Assembly: GCA_963765705.1 (NCBI GenBank)
Contig: CAVXXJ010000008.1
Coordinates: 124,001 to 188,000, forward strand
Length of the DNA stretch: 64,000 nt
Reading direction: 5' to 3'
From: Gaiellasilicea sp963765705
GTDB taxonomy: Bacteria; Actinomycetota; Thermoleophilia; Gaiellales; Gaiellaceae
The notes under the pieces were generated by a model. The model did not search any database. It had not been told where the DNA came from and saw nothing but the letters and a program-made list of their open reading frames with translations. Below, in pieces: positions 1 through 7,726 of this stretch; within the stretch, counting starts at the first letter, position 1, and each line of letters begins with the position of its first letter. The translations under genes and the position numbers were made by a program.

Positions 1-1
1 C

Positions 2-694
2 GTCGCGGCGCTCGAGGCGTTCGAGCGGGACGACCTCGACGCGAACGTCAGCGTCAAGCCCACCGGGCTCGGGCTGAAGCTCGACTACGGGCTCTGCAAG
101 CGCAACGTCGAGGCGGTGATCGCGGCCGCGGAGCCCACGAACCGCTTCGTCCGGATCGACATGGAGGACTCCTCGACGACCGACGACACCCTGCGGCTCT
201 TTCGCGAGCTCCGCGACGAGGGGCACGGGCGTGTCGGCCCCGTCCTCCAGGCCTCGCTCAGGCGGACCGTCGCGGATGCGGCCTCGCTCGCCGGAGCGAG
301 CGTCAGGCTGTGCAAGGGAATCTACGTCGAGCCCGAGTCGATCCAGTTCCGCGACGACCAGGAGGTGCGGGTCAGCTTCGTCCAATCGCTGGAGACGCTC
401 CTCGACGGCGGTTGCTACGCGGCGATCGCGACACACGACCAGTGGCTCGTCGACCGCGCGCTGGAGACGATCGCCGAGCGAGCCCTCGGCCCGGACGCGT
501 ACGAGTTCCAGATGCTGCTCGGCGTCCGCCCCGAGCTCGGCGACCGCCTCGTCGCGGACGGCCACAAGCTCCGCATCTATGTCCCGTACGGCCGCCAGTG
601 GTACGAGTACTCCCTGCGCCGGCTGCAGGAGAACCCGAAAATCGCCGGCTACGTGGCCGGCGACTTCGGACGATCGGTGTTCCGCAGGCGCTAG
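2..694 (+). CDS. Proline dehydrogenase, 3' part (5' end outside window)
   Basis: C-terminal 230 residues of an FAD-dependent proline dehydrogenase, which oxidises proline to pyrroline-5-carboxylate. The reading frame is open from the first base, so the start lies left of the window. Family signatures are visible: SVKPTGLGL near the left edge, VRLCKGIYVEP in the middle, and the C-terminal substrate-binding segment VPYGRQWYEYSLRRLQENP. The protein stops soon after this motif, as in monofunctional ProDH enzymes, so it is not the long bifunctional PutA. The partner P5C dehydrogenase would be expected upstream, out of view. Confidence 0.93.
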   Translation, partial: VAALEAFERDDLDANVSVKPTGLGLKLDYGLCKRNVEAVIAAAEPTNRFVRIDMEDSSTTDDTLRLFRELRDEGHGRVGPVLQASLRRTVADAASLAGASVRLCKGIYVEPESIQFRDDQEVRVSFVQSLETLLDGGCYAAIATHDQWLVDRALETIAERALGPDAYEFQMLLGVRPELGDRLVADGHKLRIYVPYGRQWYEYSLRRLQENPKIAGYVAGDFGRSVFRRR

Positions 695-697
695 CCC

Positions 698-1000
698 TTA
701 CGGAAGCGGCGGGCCCGGCGGGCCGGGTGCGACTTCGTCTTCCTCGACCACGGTCGCCCGGCGTCGCGGCGCCGCGGCAGGAGCGGCGGGGCCGCCCTCG
801 ACGTAGGTGGCGCGACGACGCACACCACCGAAGCCGCCCCAGCTCGACCAGAAGATCATCGAGATGACGAGACCCAGGATGCCGACGATCATGAGGATGA
901 CGCCGATGGCGTTCACGTCGAGGCCCTCGGCTTCCGCCGTGACGCCCCACGTGAGCACCGCACCGACTGCGATCAGGAGGATGCTGACTGCTGTTCCCAT
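698..1000 (-). CDS. Small two-helix membrane protein (DUF6458-like)
   Basis: A 100-residue protein with two hydrophobic segments at about residues 3-23 and 33-52, a short W-rich stretch (FWSSWGG), then a Pro/Ala/Arg-rich soluble tail ending in acidic and PGPP motifs. The layout resembles small actinobacterial membrane proteins of the DUF6458 type, recalled from memory and not searched. ATG at position 1000 is the only Met start that opens directly into the first helix. It is the last gene of a minus-strand run behind fabL and a methyltransferase. Function unknown. Confidence 0.65.
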   Translation of the reverse strand: MGTAVSILLIAVGAVLTWGVTAEAEGLDVNAIGVILMIVGILGLVISMIFWSSWGGFGGVRRRATYVEGGPAAPAAAPRRRATVVEEDEVAPGPPGPPLP

Positions 1001-1020
1001 GGGGACGGTGTCCCCTTGCG
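1001..1020 (-). repeat. Possible half copy of the two-hairpin element
   Basis: Read on the minus strand this has the GCGCAAG lead-in followed by a perfect GGGGAC/GTCCCC stem, ending right at the ATG of the small membrane protein. It matches hairpin 1 of the dispersed element found elsewhere in the window, but hairpin 2 is missing. It could be a truncated copy or chance. Confidence 0.35.
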
Positions 1021-1029
1021 CAAGCGTTT

Positions 1030-1644
1030 CTAAGCGTCGCGCTTCTCGGCGGCGAGGACGAGGTGCCCGGGCACCTTCGCGTCCTTGCCGGGCCACTCCT
1101 CGAGCCCGCGCAGCGTCAGGCCGGAGCGCGCGACCGCGGTGACGAGCTCGCCGATGCCCGTCGACGCGTAGTAATCGCTCCGCCAGCGCGCGAATGCGTC
1201 GAGGCACGCGCCTGCCGGGTGCTCGTCGTGCAGCAGCAGCACGCCGCCCGGTCTCAGCGCCGCGGCGACGCCGGCGGCCCACGCGTCGAGCGCGCGCAGG
1301 CGCGCGAGCGATCCGTAGCCGAGGTAGACGAGATCCCACCGTCCGAGCAGCAGCTCCGGCGGCAGCGCGTGGACGTCGGCGTGCACCCATGGCAGCTCGG
1401 GCTGGCGGCGGCGCGCCGCTTCGATCGCGGCCGCGTCGTCGTCGACGCCCGTCACGAGCGCCCCCAGCTCGGCGAGGTCGACGGATTCGCGGCCGCTGCC
1501 GCAGAGGAGGTGGAGGACGCGGTTGCCGCTCGCTCCGTGCAGCCGCTCCCGGATCCGCTCCGGCATCGACGGGGCGGAGAGGACGTTCTCCTGAGTGCGG
1601 TGCGCGTCGTCGAACGCGCGGCGGTTGTGGTCAGTGGGCTCCAT
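1030..1644 (-). CDS. Class I SAM-dependent methyltransferase
   Basis: A 204-residue protein with a Rossmann methyltransferase fold. Motif I is seen as VLHLLCGSGRESVDLAELGA at about residues 42-61, followed by the acidic end of strand 2 (VTGVDDD) and a motif IV-like LVYLGYGSLARL. The glycine-rich loop reads LCGSGRES rather than the usual DxGxGxG, a variant common in this superfamily. It starts 2 bp after the fabL stop codon, so the two are co-transcribed. The substrate cannot be told from the sequence. Confidence 0.8.
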   Translation of the reverse strand: MEPTDHNRRAFDDAHRTQENVLSAPSMPERIRERLHGASGNRVLHLLCGSGRESVDLAELGALVTGVDDDAAAIEAARRRQPELPWVHADVHALPPELLLGRWDLVYLGYGSLARLRALDAWAAGVAAALRPGGVLLLHDEHPAGACLDAFARWRSDYYASTGIGELVTAVARSGLTLRGLEEWPGKDAKVPGHLVLAAEKRDA

Positions 1645-1646
1645 CG

Positions 1647-2381
1647 CTAGGCGCGCAGAGAGAAGCCGCCGTCGACGATCAGCGTCTGGCCGCGGATCAT
1701 CTCCGCCTCCGGTGAGCAGAGGAAGGTGACGGCCTCGGCGATGTCCTCGGGCTCGACCAGCCGCCCGGCCGGGTTGGCCGCACCCATGCGAAGCATCTCC
1801 TCGCGGTTCGAGAAGTGCTCCAGCGCGCCGGTGTCGACGACTCCGCCCGACACCGCGTTCGCGCGGATGCCGAGCGGCGCCAGCTCGACGGCGAGGTAGC
1901 GGATCAGCGCTTCGAGCGCAGCTTTCGAGGTGCCGACGAGCGTGTAGTTCTCGAGCACCCGCTGGGCGCCGAGGCTCGAGATGCCGATGATCGAGGCGCC
2001 GGGAAGCATCTGCGGCGCGACGACGCGGGTGAGCGCGAGCAGGGCCCGCGTGTTCGCGGTGAGCGTCCAGTCCCAGTGCTTGTCGCTCGTCTCGAGCGCG
2101 GGCTTGATCACTCCCGTCGCGGCGTTGTGGACGAGCACGTCGAGCGCCCCGAGCTCCGCGACCTCCTCCAGCACGCGGTTCGACGAGATGTTCCCGCGGA
2201 TCAGGATCGGCTTCGCGCCGAGCGCCTCCAGCTCCTCTGCAGTCTGCTCGGCGGCCGCGTCCGAGCGCATGTAGCCGATCGCGACCCGCGTGGCTCCGAG
2301 GCCGGCGAAGCGGAGCGCGATCGCCTTGCCGATTCCGCGCGATCCCCCGGTCACGAAGACCGAGGCACCGGAGAAGCTCAT
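1647..2381 (-). CDS. fabL: Enoyl-[acyl-carrier-protein] reductase, FabL type (SDR)
   Basis: A 244-residue short-chain dehydrogenase/reductase. It shows the NADPH-binding FVTGGSRGIGKAIA at the N terminus, the VHNAA segment, a SSLGAQ strand, and a Y-x6-K active site (YTLVGTSK) in place of the usual SDR Y-x3-K. That spacing, with VSGGVVDTGALEHF and ADMIRGQT-like C-terminal segments, is characteristic of FabL (enoyl-ACP reductase III), which reduces trans-2-enoyl-ACP in the last step of fatty acid elongation. Its ATG overlaps the stop of the upstream small gene by 4 bp, so it is translationally coupled. A specialised SDR of this subfamily is the main alternative. Confidence 0.85.
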   Translation of the reverse strand: MSFSGASVFVTGGSRGIGKAIALRFAGLGATRVAIGYMRSDAAAEQTAEELEALGAKPILIRGNISSNRVLEEVAELGALDVLVHNAATGVIKPALETSDKHWDWTLTANTRALLALTRVVAPQMLPGASIIGISSLGAQRVLENYTLVGTSKAALEALIRYLAVELAPLGIRANAVSGGVVDTGALEHFSNREEMLRMGAANPAGRLVEPEDIAEAVTFLCSPEAEMIRGQTLIVDGGFSLRA

Positions 2382-2656
2382 GACCGCGGCGGCAGCGGCT
2401 CGGACGCCCGCGCAGAGCTCGGGATCTGCTCCCAGCCCAGCCGCTTGCGCGATTCCTTCTCGCCGCCCTCGGCCTTCGACGACGCGTGCCCGAGCGCGTC
2501 GAGCAACCGCATCTTCTCGTCGCCGTAGCGGCGGACGGGATGGTCGGCCGGCAAGTCCTCGATCAGCTCGCGGACGCGCGCACGCAGCTGGTACGCGAAG
2601 TGCGGCGTCGCCGGCCCGACAAGGGCGTCGATGTCACGAATCGAAGGCTCGGCCAT
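2378..2656 (-). CDS. Hypothetical protein, first gene of the fabL operon
   Basis: A 92-residue mainly helical protein rich in Arg, Glu and Asp, with no membrane segment and no motif I recognise. The central region (residues 20-50) is likely amphipathic helix; the tail is basic and Ser/Pro-rich. It overlaps fabL by 4 bp (ATGA). A TAGGCT box lies 7 bp before the ATG with no Shine-Dalgarno, pointing to a leaderless transcript that begins here. Confidence 0.65.
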   Translation of the reverse strand: MAEPSIRDIDALVGPATPHFAYQLRARVRELIEDLPADHPVRRYGDEKMRLLDALGHASSKAEGGEKESRKRLGWEQIPSSARASEPLPPRS

Positions 2657-2663
2657 GCGCGCA

Positions 2664-2669
2664 AGCCTA
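2664..2669 (-). promoter_or_regulatory. -10-like box of a leaderless promoter for the fabL operon
   Basis: TAGGCT on the minus strand, 7 bp before the ATG at 2656. The expected transcription start would fall at or next to the start codon. No clear -35 element is seen. Confidence 0.55.
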
Positions 2670-2680
2670 ACGGGTGTGAC

Positions 2681-2743
2681 CGGGAGCGAAGCGACCCTTC
2701 AGGGGTCTTAGCGCGGGCACGGGCTTTGCCCGTGCCCTTGCGC
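2681..2743 (-). repeat. Two-hairpin dispersed element, copy 1
   Basis: Minus-strand reading: GCGCAA, stem GGGCACGGGC/GCCCGTGCCC with an AAA loop, GCGC, then AAGACCCCTGAAGGGT and a degenerate CTTCGC arm. It is the most diverged of the four full copies: hairpin 1 has a different sequence but still pairs perfectly. It sits between two divergent genes, each with its own start-proximal -10 box, so it may not lie inside either transcript. Confidence 0.7.
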
Positions 2744-2750
2744 AGCTGGC

Positions 2751-2756
2751 TAGGGT
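2751..2756 (+). promoter_or_regulatory. -10-like box, leaderless start of the EamA gene
   Basis: TAGGGT ends 6 bp before the ATG at 2763, which places the predicted transcription start on the A of the start codon. No Shine-Dalgarno is present. Confidence 0.55.
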
Positions 2757-2762
2757 CGGCGC

Positions 2763-3647
2763 ATGCGCAGCCTCTCCAGGCTCGAACTGATGCTGCTCGC
2801 GACGGTCGTGCTCTGGGCGCTCAACCTGACGGTGACGCGCTACATCCTCACGCACGGCTTCGAGCCGCTCGCGTATGCGACCGTCCGCTACGGGCTCGCC
2901 ACGGCGATCTTCATCGGGATCGTCCTCGTCGGCGAGCGGACGCTGCGGATCGCGCCGCGCGATCTCCCGCTGGCCGCGCTCGCGGCGCTGTTGATCTTCC
3001 TCAACCAACTCTCGTTCGTGTACGCACTCGAGAAGACGACTGCGTCGACGATCGCGCTCATTCTCGGTGCGACGCCCGCGTTCGCCGCCGTGATCGGGCT
3101 CGCGCTCGGGCTCGAGCGGCTGTCACGCCGCTTCTGGATCGCCGCGGTGATCTCGTTCGCCGGCGTCGGGCTCGTCGCGCTCGGGAGCGGCGAGGTCTCG
3201 GGCGACCGCCGCGGCGTCCTGCTCGGGATCTCGACGGCGGCCACCTGGGCGGCCTACTCCGTCGCAGTGGGGCCGCTCATGCAGCGGTACTCCGCGTCGC
3301 GGATCAGCGTCGTCGCTCTTGGGCTCGGCTGGCTCGGGATCCTCGCCGTCGGATTCCCGCAGGCGGTGGACCAGGATCTCGACGTCGGCTGGAAGGTCTG
3401 GTTGCTGCTCGGCTTCGCCACCATCGGTCCGCTCGTCCTGACGACGATCATGTGGTTTCGCGTCATCCACCGGATCGGCGCCTCGCGCGCCACGCTCGTC
3501 GCCAACCTGCAGCCGTTCGTCGCCGCGATCTTCGCGCTGATCCTCCTGTCGGAGCGGATGACGCCGCTTCAGGTCGCCGGCGGAGTCCTGATCGCGGGCG
3601 GAATCCTGTCCGCCCGGCGCCGCCCGGCTCCGCCCGCCTCCGAGTAA
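2763..3647 (+). CDS. EamA/DMT-family transporter
   Basis: A 294-residue integral membrane protein with about ten hydrophobic segments in two similar halves, the layout of drug/metabolite transporters with two EamA domains. The N-terminal half starts LMLLATVVLWALNLTVTRY and the C-terminal half repeats the pattern from about residue 150. Short positively charged linkers and a Pro/Arg-rich tail (ARRRPAPPA) complete it. It probably exports a small metabolite or amino acid; substrate unknown. The ATG is chosen because a -10 box lies 6 bp upstream. Confidence 0.88.
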   Translation: MRSLSRLELMLLATVVLWALNLTVTRYILTHGFEPLAYATVRYGLATAIFIGIVLVGERTLRIAPRDLPLAALAALLIFLNQLSFVYALEKTTASTIALILGATPAFAAVIGLALGLERLSRRFWIAAVISFAGVGLVALGSGEVSGDRRGVLLGISTAATWAAYSVAVGPLMQRYSASRISVVALGLGWLGILAVGFPQAVDQDLDVGWKVWLLLGFATIGPLVLTTIMWFRVIHRIGASRATLVANLQPFVAAIFALILLSERMTPLQVAGGVLIAGGILSARRRPAPPASE

Positions 3648-3650
3648 TAT
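3645..3650 (+). promoter_or_regulatory. -10-like box, leaderless start of hppD
   Basis: TAATAT, 7 bp before the GTG start. It overlaps the stop codon of the upstream transporter gene. It is among the best TATAAT-like boxes in the window. Confidence 0.6.
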
Positions 3651-3657
3651 CCGCGCC

Positions 3658-4758
3658 GTGCCGGACACCGATTTCATGCCGCTCGACGGCTGGGACCACC
3701 TCGAGTTGTGGGTCGGCAACGCCAAGCAGGCGGCGTACTGGTACGAGCACGCGCTCGGGTTCGAGCGAACCGCGTATGCGGGTCCGGAGACCGGCGTCCG
3801 CGATCGCGCCTCCTACGTCGTCGAGCAGGGCGAGATCCGGCTCGTGCTCACGAGCGGCGTGCGCGCCGACAGCGAGATCGTCCGCTTCGCGGCGACGCAC
3901 GGCGATGCTGCGAAGGATGTCGCGCTGCAGGTACCCGACGCGGGTACCGCCTACCGCGAGGCCGTCTCGCGAGGCGCGCGCGGGCTCGCGGAGCCGCGCT
4001 GGGTCGAGGACGAGCACGGCCGCGTCGAGCTCGCGACGATCGGAACCTACGGCGAGAACGTCCACACCTTCGTCAACCGCTCCGAGTACACCGGGCCGTA
4101 CCTACCGGGCTACGTTTCGCTGTCGCCGAACGGCCACCGAGGCAAGGGCGTCGGCCTGATCGCGATCGACCATGTGGTCGGCAACGTCGAGCTCGGCAAG
4201 ATGAACCACTGGGTCGAGTTCTACGAGCAGGTCTTCGGGATGACGAACATCGTCCATTTCGGCGACGACCAGATCCAGACCGAGTACTCGGCCCTGATGA
4301 GCAAGGTGATGGCGGACGGCGCCGGCAAGATCAAGTTCCCGATCAACGAGCCGGCCGAGGGGAAGCGGAAGAGCCAGATCGACGAGTACCTCGAGTTCAA
4401 CGAGGGACCCGGCGTCCAGCACATCGCGCTCCAGTCGCGGAGCATCGTCGAGACGATCGAGACGCTGAAGGGCCGCGGCGTCCTCTTCCTCGACACCCCC
4501 GAGGCCTACTACGACGAGGTCGAGAGCCGCGTCGGCGAGATCGCCGAGGACTACGAGGACCTGAAGCGGCTGCGGATCCTCGCCGACCGCGACGAGGACG
4601 GCTACCTGCTGCAGATCTTCACGAAGACGGCCCAGGACCGGCCGACGCTCTTCTTCGAGGTGATCGAGCGGCACGGCGCGACGACGTTCGGCGAGGGCAA
4701 CTTCAAGGCGCTGTTCGAGTCGATCGAGCGCGAGCAGGCCCTGCGCGGGAACCTGTAA
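3658..4758 (+). CDS. hppD: 4-hydroxyphenylpyruvate dioxygenase
   Basis: A 366-residue enzyme that converts 4-hydroxyphenylpyruvate to homogentisate, the second step of aerobic tyrosine breakdown. Two VOC domains are present: an N-terminal one (about residues 10-140) and the catalytic C-terminal one (165-340). The 2-His-1-Glu iron ligands are visible as H172 (AIDHVVGNV), H255 (GVQHIAL) and E334 (LFFEVIER). Length fits the bacterial family. The GTG start is supported by the -10 box 7 bp upstream. Homogentisate dioxygenase (hmgA) lies about 3 kb downstream on the same strand, separated by unrelated genes. Confidence 0.95.
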   Translation: MPDTDFMPLDGWDHLELWVGNAKQAAYWYEHALGFERTAYAGPETGVRDRASYVVEQGEIRLVLTSGVRADSEIVRFAATHGDAAKDVALQVPDAGTAYREAVSRGARGLAEPRWVEDEHGRVELATIGTYGENVHTFVNRSEYTGPYLPGYVSLSPNGHRGKGVGLIAIDHVVGNVELGKMNHWVEFYEQVFGMTNIVHFGDDQIQTEYSALMSKVMADGAGKIKFPINEPAEGKRKSQIDEYLEFNEGPGVQHIALQSRSIVETIETLKGRGVLFLDTPEAYYDEVESRVGEIAEDYEDLKRLRILADRDEDGYLLQIFTKTAQDRPTLFFEVIERHGATTFGEGNFKALFESIEREQALRGNL

Positions 4759-4805
4759 CACGGTTCCGGGTTTCCGGTTCGCCCGCGGGTGACATAGTCG
4801 CCCTC

Positions 4806-4934
4806 ATGGGAATCGGCGCAATCCTCGTCATCATCGGCATCGTGCTGCTGGTCACCGGCCACGTGATCTGGGGACTCATCCTGGCGATCCTCGGGCTCGC
4901 GTTCGGCGGCTTCCGGCGCGGTCGCTGGTACTAG
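4806..4934 (+). CDS. Very short single-helix membrane protein
   Basis: A 42-residue protein that is almost entirely a hydrophobic hairpin or long helix (IGAILVIIGIVLLVTGHVIWGLILAIL in outline), with a basic RRGRWY tail. Similar small proteins are common in Actinobacteria (compare DUF6131-type, from memory). A CATAGT box at 4793-4798 lies 7 bp before the ATG, as for other genes here, which supports it being real. Function unknown. Confidence 0.6.
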   Translation: MGIGAILVIIGIVLLVTGHVIWGLILAILGLAFGGFRRGRWY

Positions 4935-4943
4935 ACGAACCAC

Positions 4944-4949
4944 TAACCT
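4944..4949 (+). promoter_or_regulatory. -10-like box, leaderless start of the CDF transporter
   Basis: TAACCT, 7 bp before the ATG at 4957, with no Shine-Dalgarno between. Confidence 0.5.
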
Positions 4950-4956
4950 TCGACGC

Positions 4957-6294
4957 ATGACCCCGCAGCGCCGCACGGCGCTCGTCTCGATCGGCGCAGC
5001 GGGGGTCCTCGTTGCGTTGAAGCTCGGCACGGGCCTGGCGAGCGGCAGCCTCGGGCTCGTCTCCGAGGCTCTGCACTCGGGCACCGACCTCGTGGCCGCG
5101 CTGCTCACGTTCTTCGCGATCGGGGTCGCCGTGCGGCCGGCCGACGAGGGGCACCAGTACGGTCACGGCAAGGCAGAGCATCTCGCCGCGCTCTTCGAGG
5201 CGGCGGTGCTCGCCTTGGTCAGCATCGCGGTCGCGGTACTCGCCGTGACGCGCCTGTCCGGCGTCGCAGAGCACGCGATCGACCCGTCCTGGTGGGTCTT
5301 CGCGGTCGTCGGGCTGGTGCTGGCGATCGACCTCGGCCGGACCGTCGTCTCGCTGCGAACGGCGCGGCGCTACCGGAGCGAGGCGCTGCTCTCGAACGCG
5401 CTCCACTTCGGCAGCGACTTCGTCGGCACCCTCGCGGTCCTCGCGGGCCTCATCGCCGCCACCGCAGGGTTCCCCGAGGGAGACTCGATCGCGGCCCTCT
5501 TCGTCGCCGCGCTCGTGCTCCTGGCGGCGGCACGGCTGATCCGCCGCAACGTGGACGTGCTGATGGACAACGCCCCGGCCGCCGCCGAAGAGGCTGCGCG
5601 TGCGGCGATCGCACGGATCGATCCGCCCGTCGAGCTGTCGCGGCTGCGCCTGCGGCAGGCGGCCGGGCGAACGTTCGCCGACGTCGTCATCTCGGTCCCG
5701 CCGGGTGCGGCGGTCGGCCAGGGCCACGCCGTCGCCGACCGGGTCGAGGCGGAGCTCGAGCGCGCGCTGCCGGGGAGCGACGTCGTCGTGCACGTCGAGC
5801 CTGACGCGCACGAGGCGGCCTTGCGCGAGCGTGCGCACGCGGCGGCGCTGAGCGTGCCGCGGGTACGGGAGATCCACAATCTGAGCCTCGTCTCGCTCGG
5901 CGGGGCTACCGCTCTGTCGCTCCACCTCAAGCTGCCCGGCGACCTGAGCCTCGAGGAGGCGCACGAGCTCGCGGAGGAGGTCGAGCGCGCGATTCTCGGC
6001 GCCGTCCCCGAGATCGGCTCGGTCCAGACCCACCTCGAACCGCTCGCCGAAGCCGGAGCGGGCGAGCTGGTCGAGGCGGCGGAGCTCGAGGCCGCGGTGG
6101 CGCGGGCGGCGGGTGGCCCGCCGCGGGAGCTGCGGCTCTTGCGGACCGAGAAGGGCGTCGTCGCGTTCCTGACGCTGGGGCTCGATCCGGACTCGACGCT
6201 CGCGGAAGCGCACGCCCGCGCGAGCGAGGTCGAGGAGCGGTTGCGCCGCGCACGGCCGGACGTCGCCGACGTGATCGTGCACACAGAACCGTAG
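4957..6294 (+). CDS. Cation diffusion facilitator with three C-terminal domains
   Basis: A 445-residue CDF-family divalent metal/proton antiporter. The first 200 residues form the membrane domain; the metal-site motifs are seen as HSGTD in TM2 and HFGSD in TM5, plus the YGHGKAEHLAAL loop typical of the family. Usual CDF proteins end with one cytoplasmic domain of 80-90 residues. Here three such ferredoxin-like units follow in tandem, at about residues 205-285, 286-370 and 372-445, each ending in a V-x-V-H-x-E-P type strand (VVVHVEP, VQTHLEP, VIVHTEP). The extra units could form a larger metal-sensing or dimerisation platform. Likely exports Zn, Co, Fe or Mn. Confidence 0.9.
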   Translation: MTPQRRTALVSIGAAGVLVALKLGTGLASGSLGLVSEALHSGTDLVAALLTFFAIGVAVRPADEGHQYGHGKAEHLAALFEAAVLALVSIAVAVLAVTRLSGVAEHAIDPSWWVFAVVGLVLAIDLGRTVVSLRTARRYRSEALLSNALHFGSDFVGTLAVLAGLIAATAGFPEGDSIAALFVAALVLLAAARLIRRNVDVLMDNAPAAAEEAARAAIARIDPPVELSRLRLRQAAGRTFADVVISVPPGAAVGQGHAVADRVEAELERALPGSDVVVHVEPDAHEAALRERAHAAALSVPRVREIHNLSLVSLGGATALSLHLKLPGDLSLEEAHELAEEVERAILGAVPEIGSVQTHLEPLAEAGAGELVEAAELEAAVARAAGGPPRELRLLRTEKGVVAFLTLGLDPDSTLAEAHARASEVEERLRRARPDVADVIVHTEP

Positions 6295-6396
6295 GTTTCG
6301 GCACTTTTACTGTTTTGAGTTTGTATGGCTTGACGCTTTGACGTGTGCCCCCGAGACCTGCGGGGAGGTCCCCTTGACCACTACAAGGGAGAACCA

Positions 6397-7014
6397 ATGC
6401 GGAAGCTGATCACCACGTTCGTCCTCGCGTTTGCGGCGCTTGCGCTGAGCGCGTCTGCGCTCGCCAACGGGGATGGACGCGGCCATCACGGCAAGAAGCA
6501 CGGCAAGACCGTCAAGCGCACGTTCACCGTCACGACGACCGACAACGGGTCCTGCGGCGGCCCGTGGGCGAGCGACGTCGTCAAGCGGACGTTCGTCGTC
6601 AAGAAGCACAAGGACGGCTCGTACACGCTGACCCGCTACGACCGCGGCCACTTCACCACGCTCGCGGGCGTGAGCCCTGGCGCGTGTGACACGACCGGCG
6701 CGCACGGCATGACGGTCAAGGCCGGCGTCCAGGGTCGCCTGAAGGGCTTCATCCGCGGCACGGTCACCGGCGGGACGTTCAACAAGGACGCGACCTGCAC
6801 CGGTCCCGAGTGCGGCTTCACCGACGTCTTCCTGGCGACGCACTTCGGTCCGACCGCGCAGTTCTCGTGCTTCACGAACTCCGCGGACTGCAAGTTCAAC
6901 TTCAACTATCACGCCAAGAAGCAGGGGCTCCTGTTCCGCCACTGGCAGGACAAGGGCACCGGCGCCGGCACGATGCTGAAGGAAGAGTTCAACGGCGACA
7001 TCGCGGACGCGTAA
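6397..7014 (+). CDS. Secreted protein of unknown function
   Basis: A 205-residue protein with a clear Sec signal peptide (MRKLITTFVLAFAALALSASALA, cleavage near residue 23). The mature part is rich in Thr, Lys and Gly and holds several cysteines that could form disulfides (for example CTGPECG and CFTNSADC). No known domain is recognised. The ATG is preceded by a good Shine-Dalgarno (AAGGGAG at 6385-6391), unlike most isolated genes here, and the upstream 100 bp are unusually AT-rich, so this is probably strongly expressed from its own promoter. A strong terminator follows. Confidence 0.8.
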   Translation: MRKLITTFVLAFAALALSASALANGDGRGHHGKKHGKTVKRTFTVTTTDNGSCGGPWASDVVKRTFVVKKHKDGSYTLTRYDRGHFTTLAGVSPGACDTTGAHGMTVKAGVQGRLKGFIRGTVTGGTFNKDATCTGPECGFTDVFLATHFGPTAQFSCFTNSADCKFNFNYHAKKQGLLFRHWQDKGTGAGTMLKEEFNGDIADA

Positions 7015-7040
7015 CCACCCTCCGCATGTTGTCTTGATCG

Positions 7041-7069
7041 AAAGGGCCCGCCAACAGGCGGGCCCTTTT
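7041..7069 (+). terminator. Rho-independent terminator after the secreted protein
   Basis: Perfect 12-bp stem AAAGGGCCCGCC/GGCGGGCCCTTT with an AACA loop and a T-run. It lies 27 bp past the stop codon of the secreted protein and just before the next gene's -10 box. Confidence 0.9.
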
Positions 7070-7071
7070 CG

Positions 7072-7077
7072 TAGGCT
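7072..7077 (+). promoter_or_regulatory. -10-like box, leaderless start of the FAH-like gene
   Basis: TAGGCT, 7 bp before the ATG at 7085, immediately after the terminator. Confidence 0.5.
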
Positions 7078-7084
7078 CGGGGTG

Positions 7085-7699
7085 ATGCGGCTCTGCATGT
7101 TCAGTCCCACCGAGACCGAGCTCAAGCGCGGCTGGCCGGGCCGGATCGACGGCGACAGGGTCGTGCAGCTCGCGGCGCAGACGCTGCAGTCGTTCTTCAC
7201 CGGCGGTTCCGCCGCGCGCGAGCACGCCGAGTACCCGCTCGCCGAGGTGCTCCTGCGAGCGCCGGTACTGGAGCCCCCGGCGGTGCGTCTCTACGAGGAC
7301 GTCGACAGCTTCTCGTTCGCGAACCCGAGCGCGATCCGCTCGCCGGGCGCATTCGTCATCCGGCCCAGCGGCCGTCTCGACGTGGCGACGCGGGTCACGG
7401 CCGTGATCGGGCTCGACGGCGCGATCGGAGGCTGGACCGGCCTCGCCGAGTGGCGCGCGCCGGAGCTCGACTCGCCGAAGGATCGAGACTTCGCGTTCGT
7501 CCTCGGGCCGGTCGTCGACACCGAGCTGGAATCGGACTTCGACTGGGAGGCCGCGCGCGCTCTCGCCGAGCTGAACACGCGGCTGCGCCCCGGTGACCTG
7601 CTTGCGGGCCCGCCGGTCGCGTTGCTCGAGGACGTCCCGAGCGGGCCGCTCGACCTCGAGATCGGCGGCGTCGGCACCCTCCGCGCAATCGTCGCCTGA
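7085..7699 (+). CDS. Degenerate fumarylacetoacetate hydrolase-family protein
   Basis: A 204-residue protein resembling the FAH hydrolase fold: RDFAFVLGPVV matches the conserved DFAxSLGP strand, and RPGDLLAGPP and GPLDLEIGGVGTLRA match the C-terminal FAH segments. It is short for the family, and the region that normally carries the metal-binding E-x-E (YEAEL) reads DVATRV, so the metal site looks lost. Its place next to hmgA suggests a role in homogentisate catabolism, perhaps structural or accessory, but true fumarylacetoacetase activity is doubtful. The ATG is chosen from the -10 box 7 bp upstream. Confidence 0.7.
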   Translation: MRLCMFSPTETELKRGWPGRIDGDRVVQLAAQTLQSFFTGGSAAREHAEYPLAEVLLRAPVLEPPAVRLYEDVDSFSFANPSAIRSPGAFVIRPSGRLDVATRVTAVIGLDGAIGGWTGLAEWRAPELDSPKDRDFAFVLGPVVDTELESDFDWEAARALAELNTRLRPGDLLAGPPVALLEDVPSGPLDLEIGGVGTLRAIVA

Positions 7700-7713
7700 C
7701 GCTGCGCCAGGGG

Positions 7714-7719
7714 TATCCT
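7714..7719 (+). promoter_or_regulatory. -10-like box, leaderless start of hmgA
   Basis: TATCCT, 7 bp before the ATG at 7727. Confidence 0.55.
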
Positions 7720-7726
7720 CCGCGCC

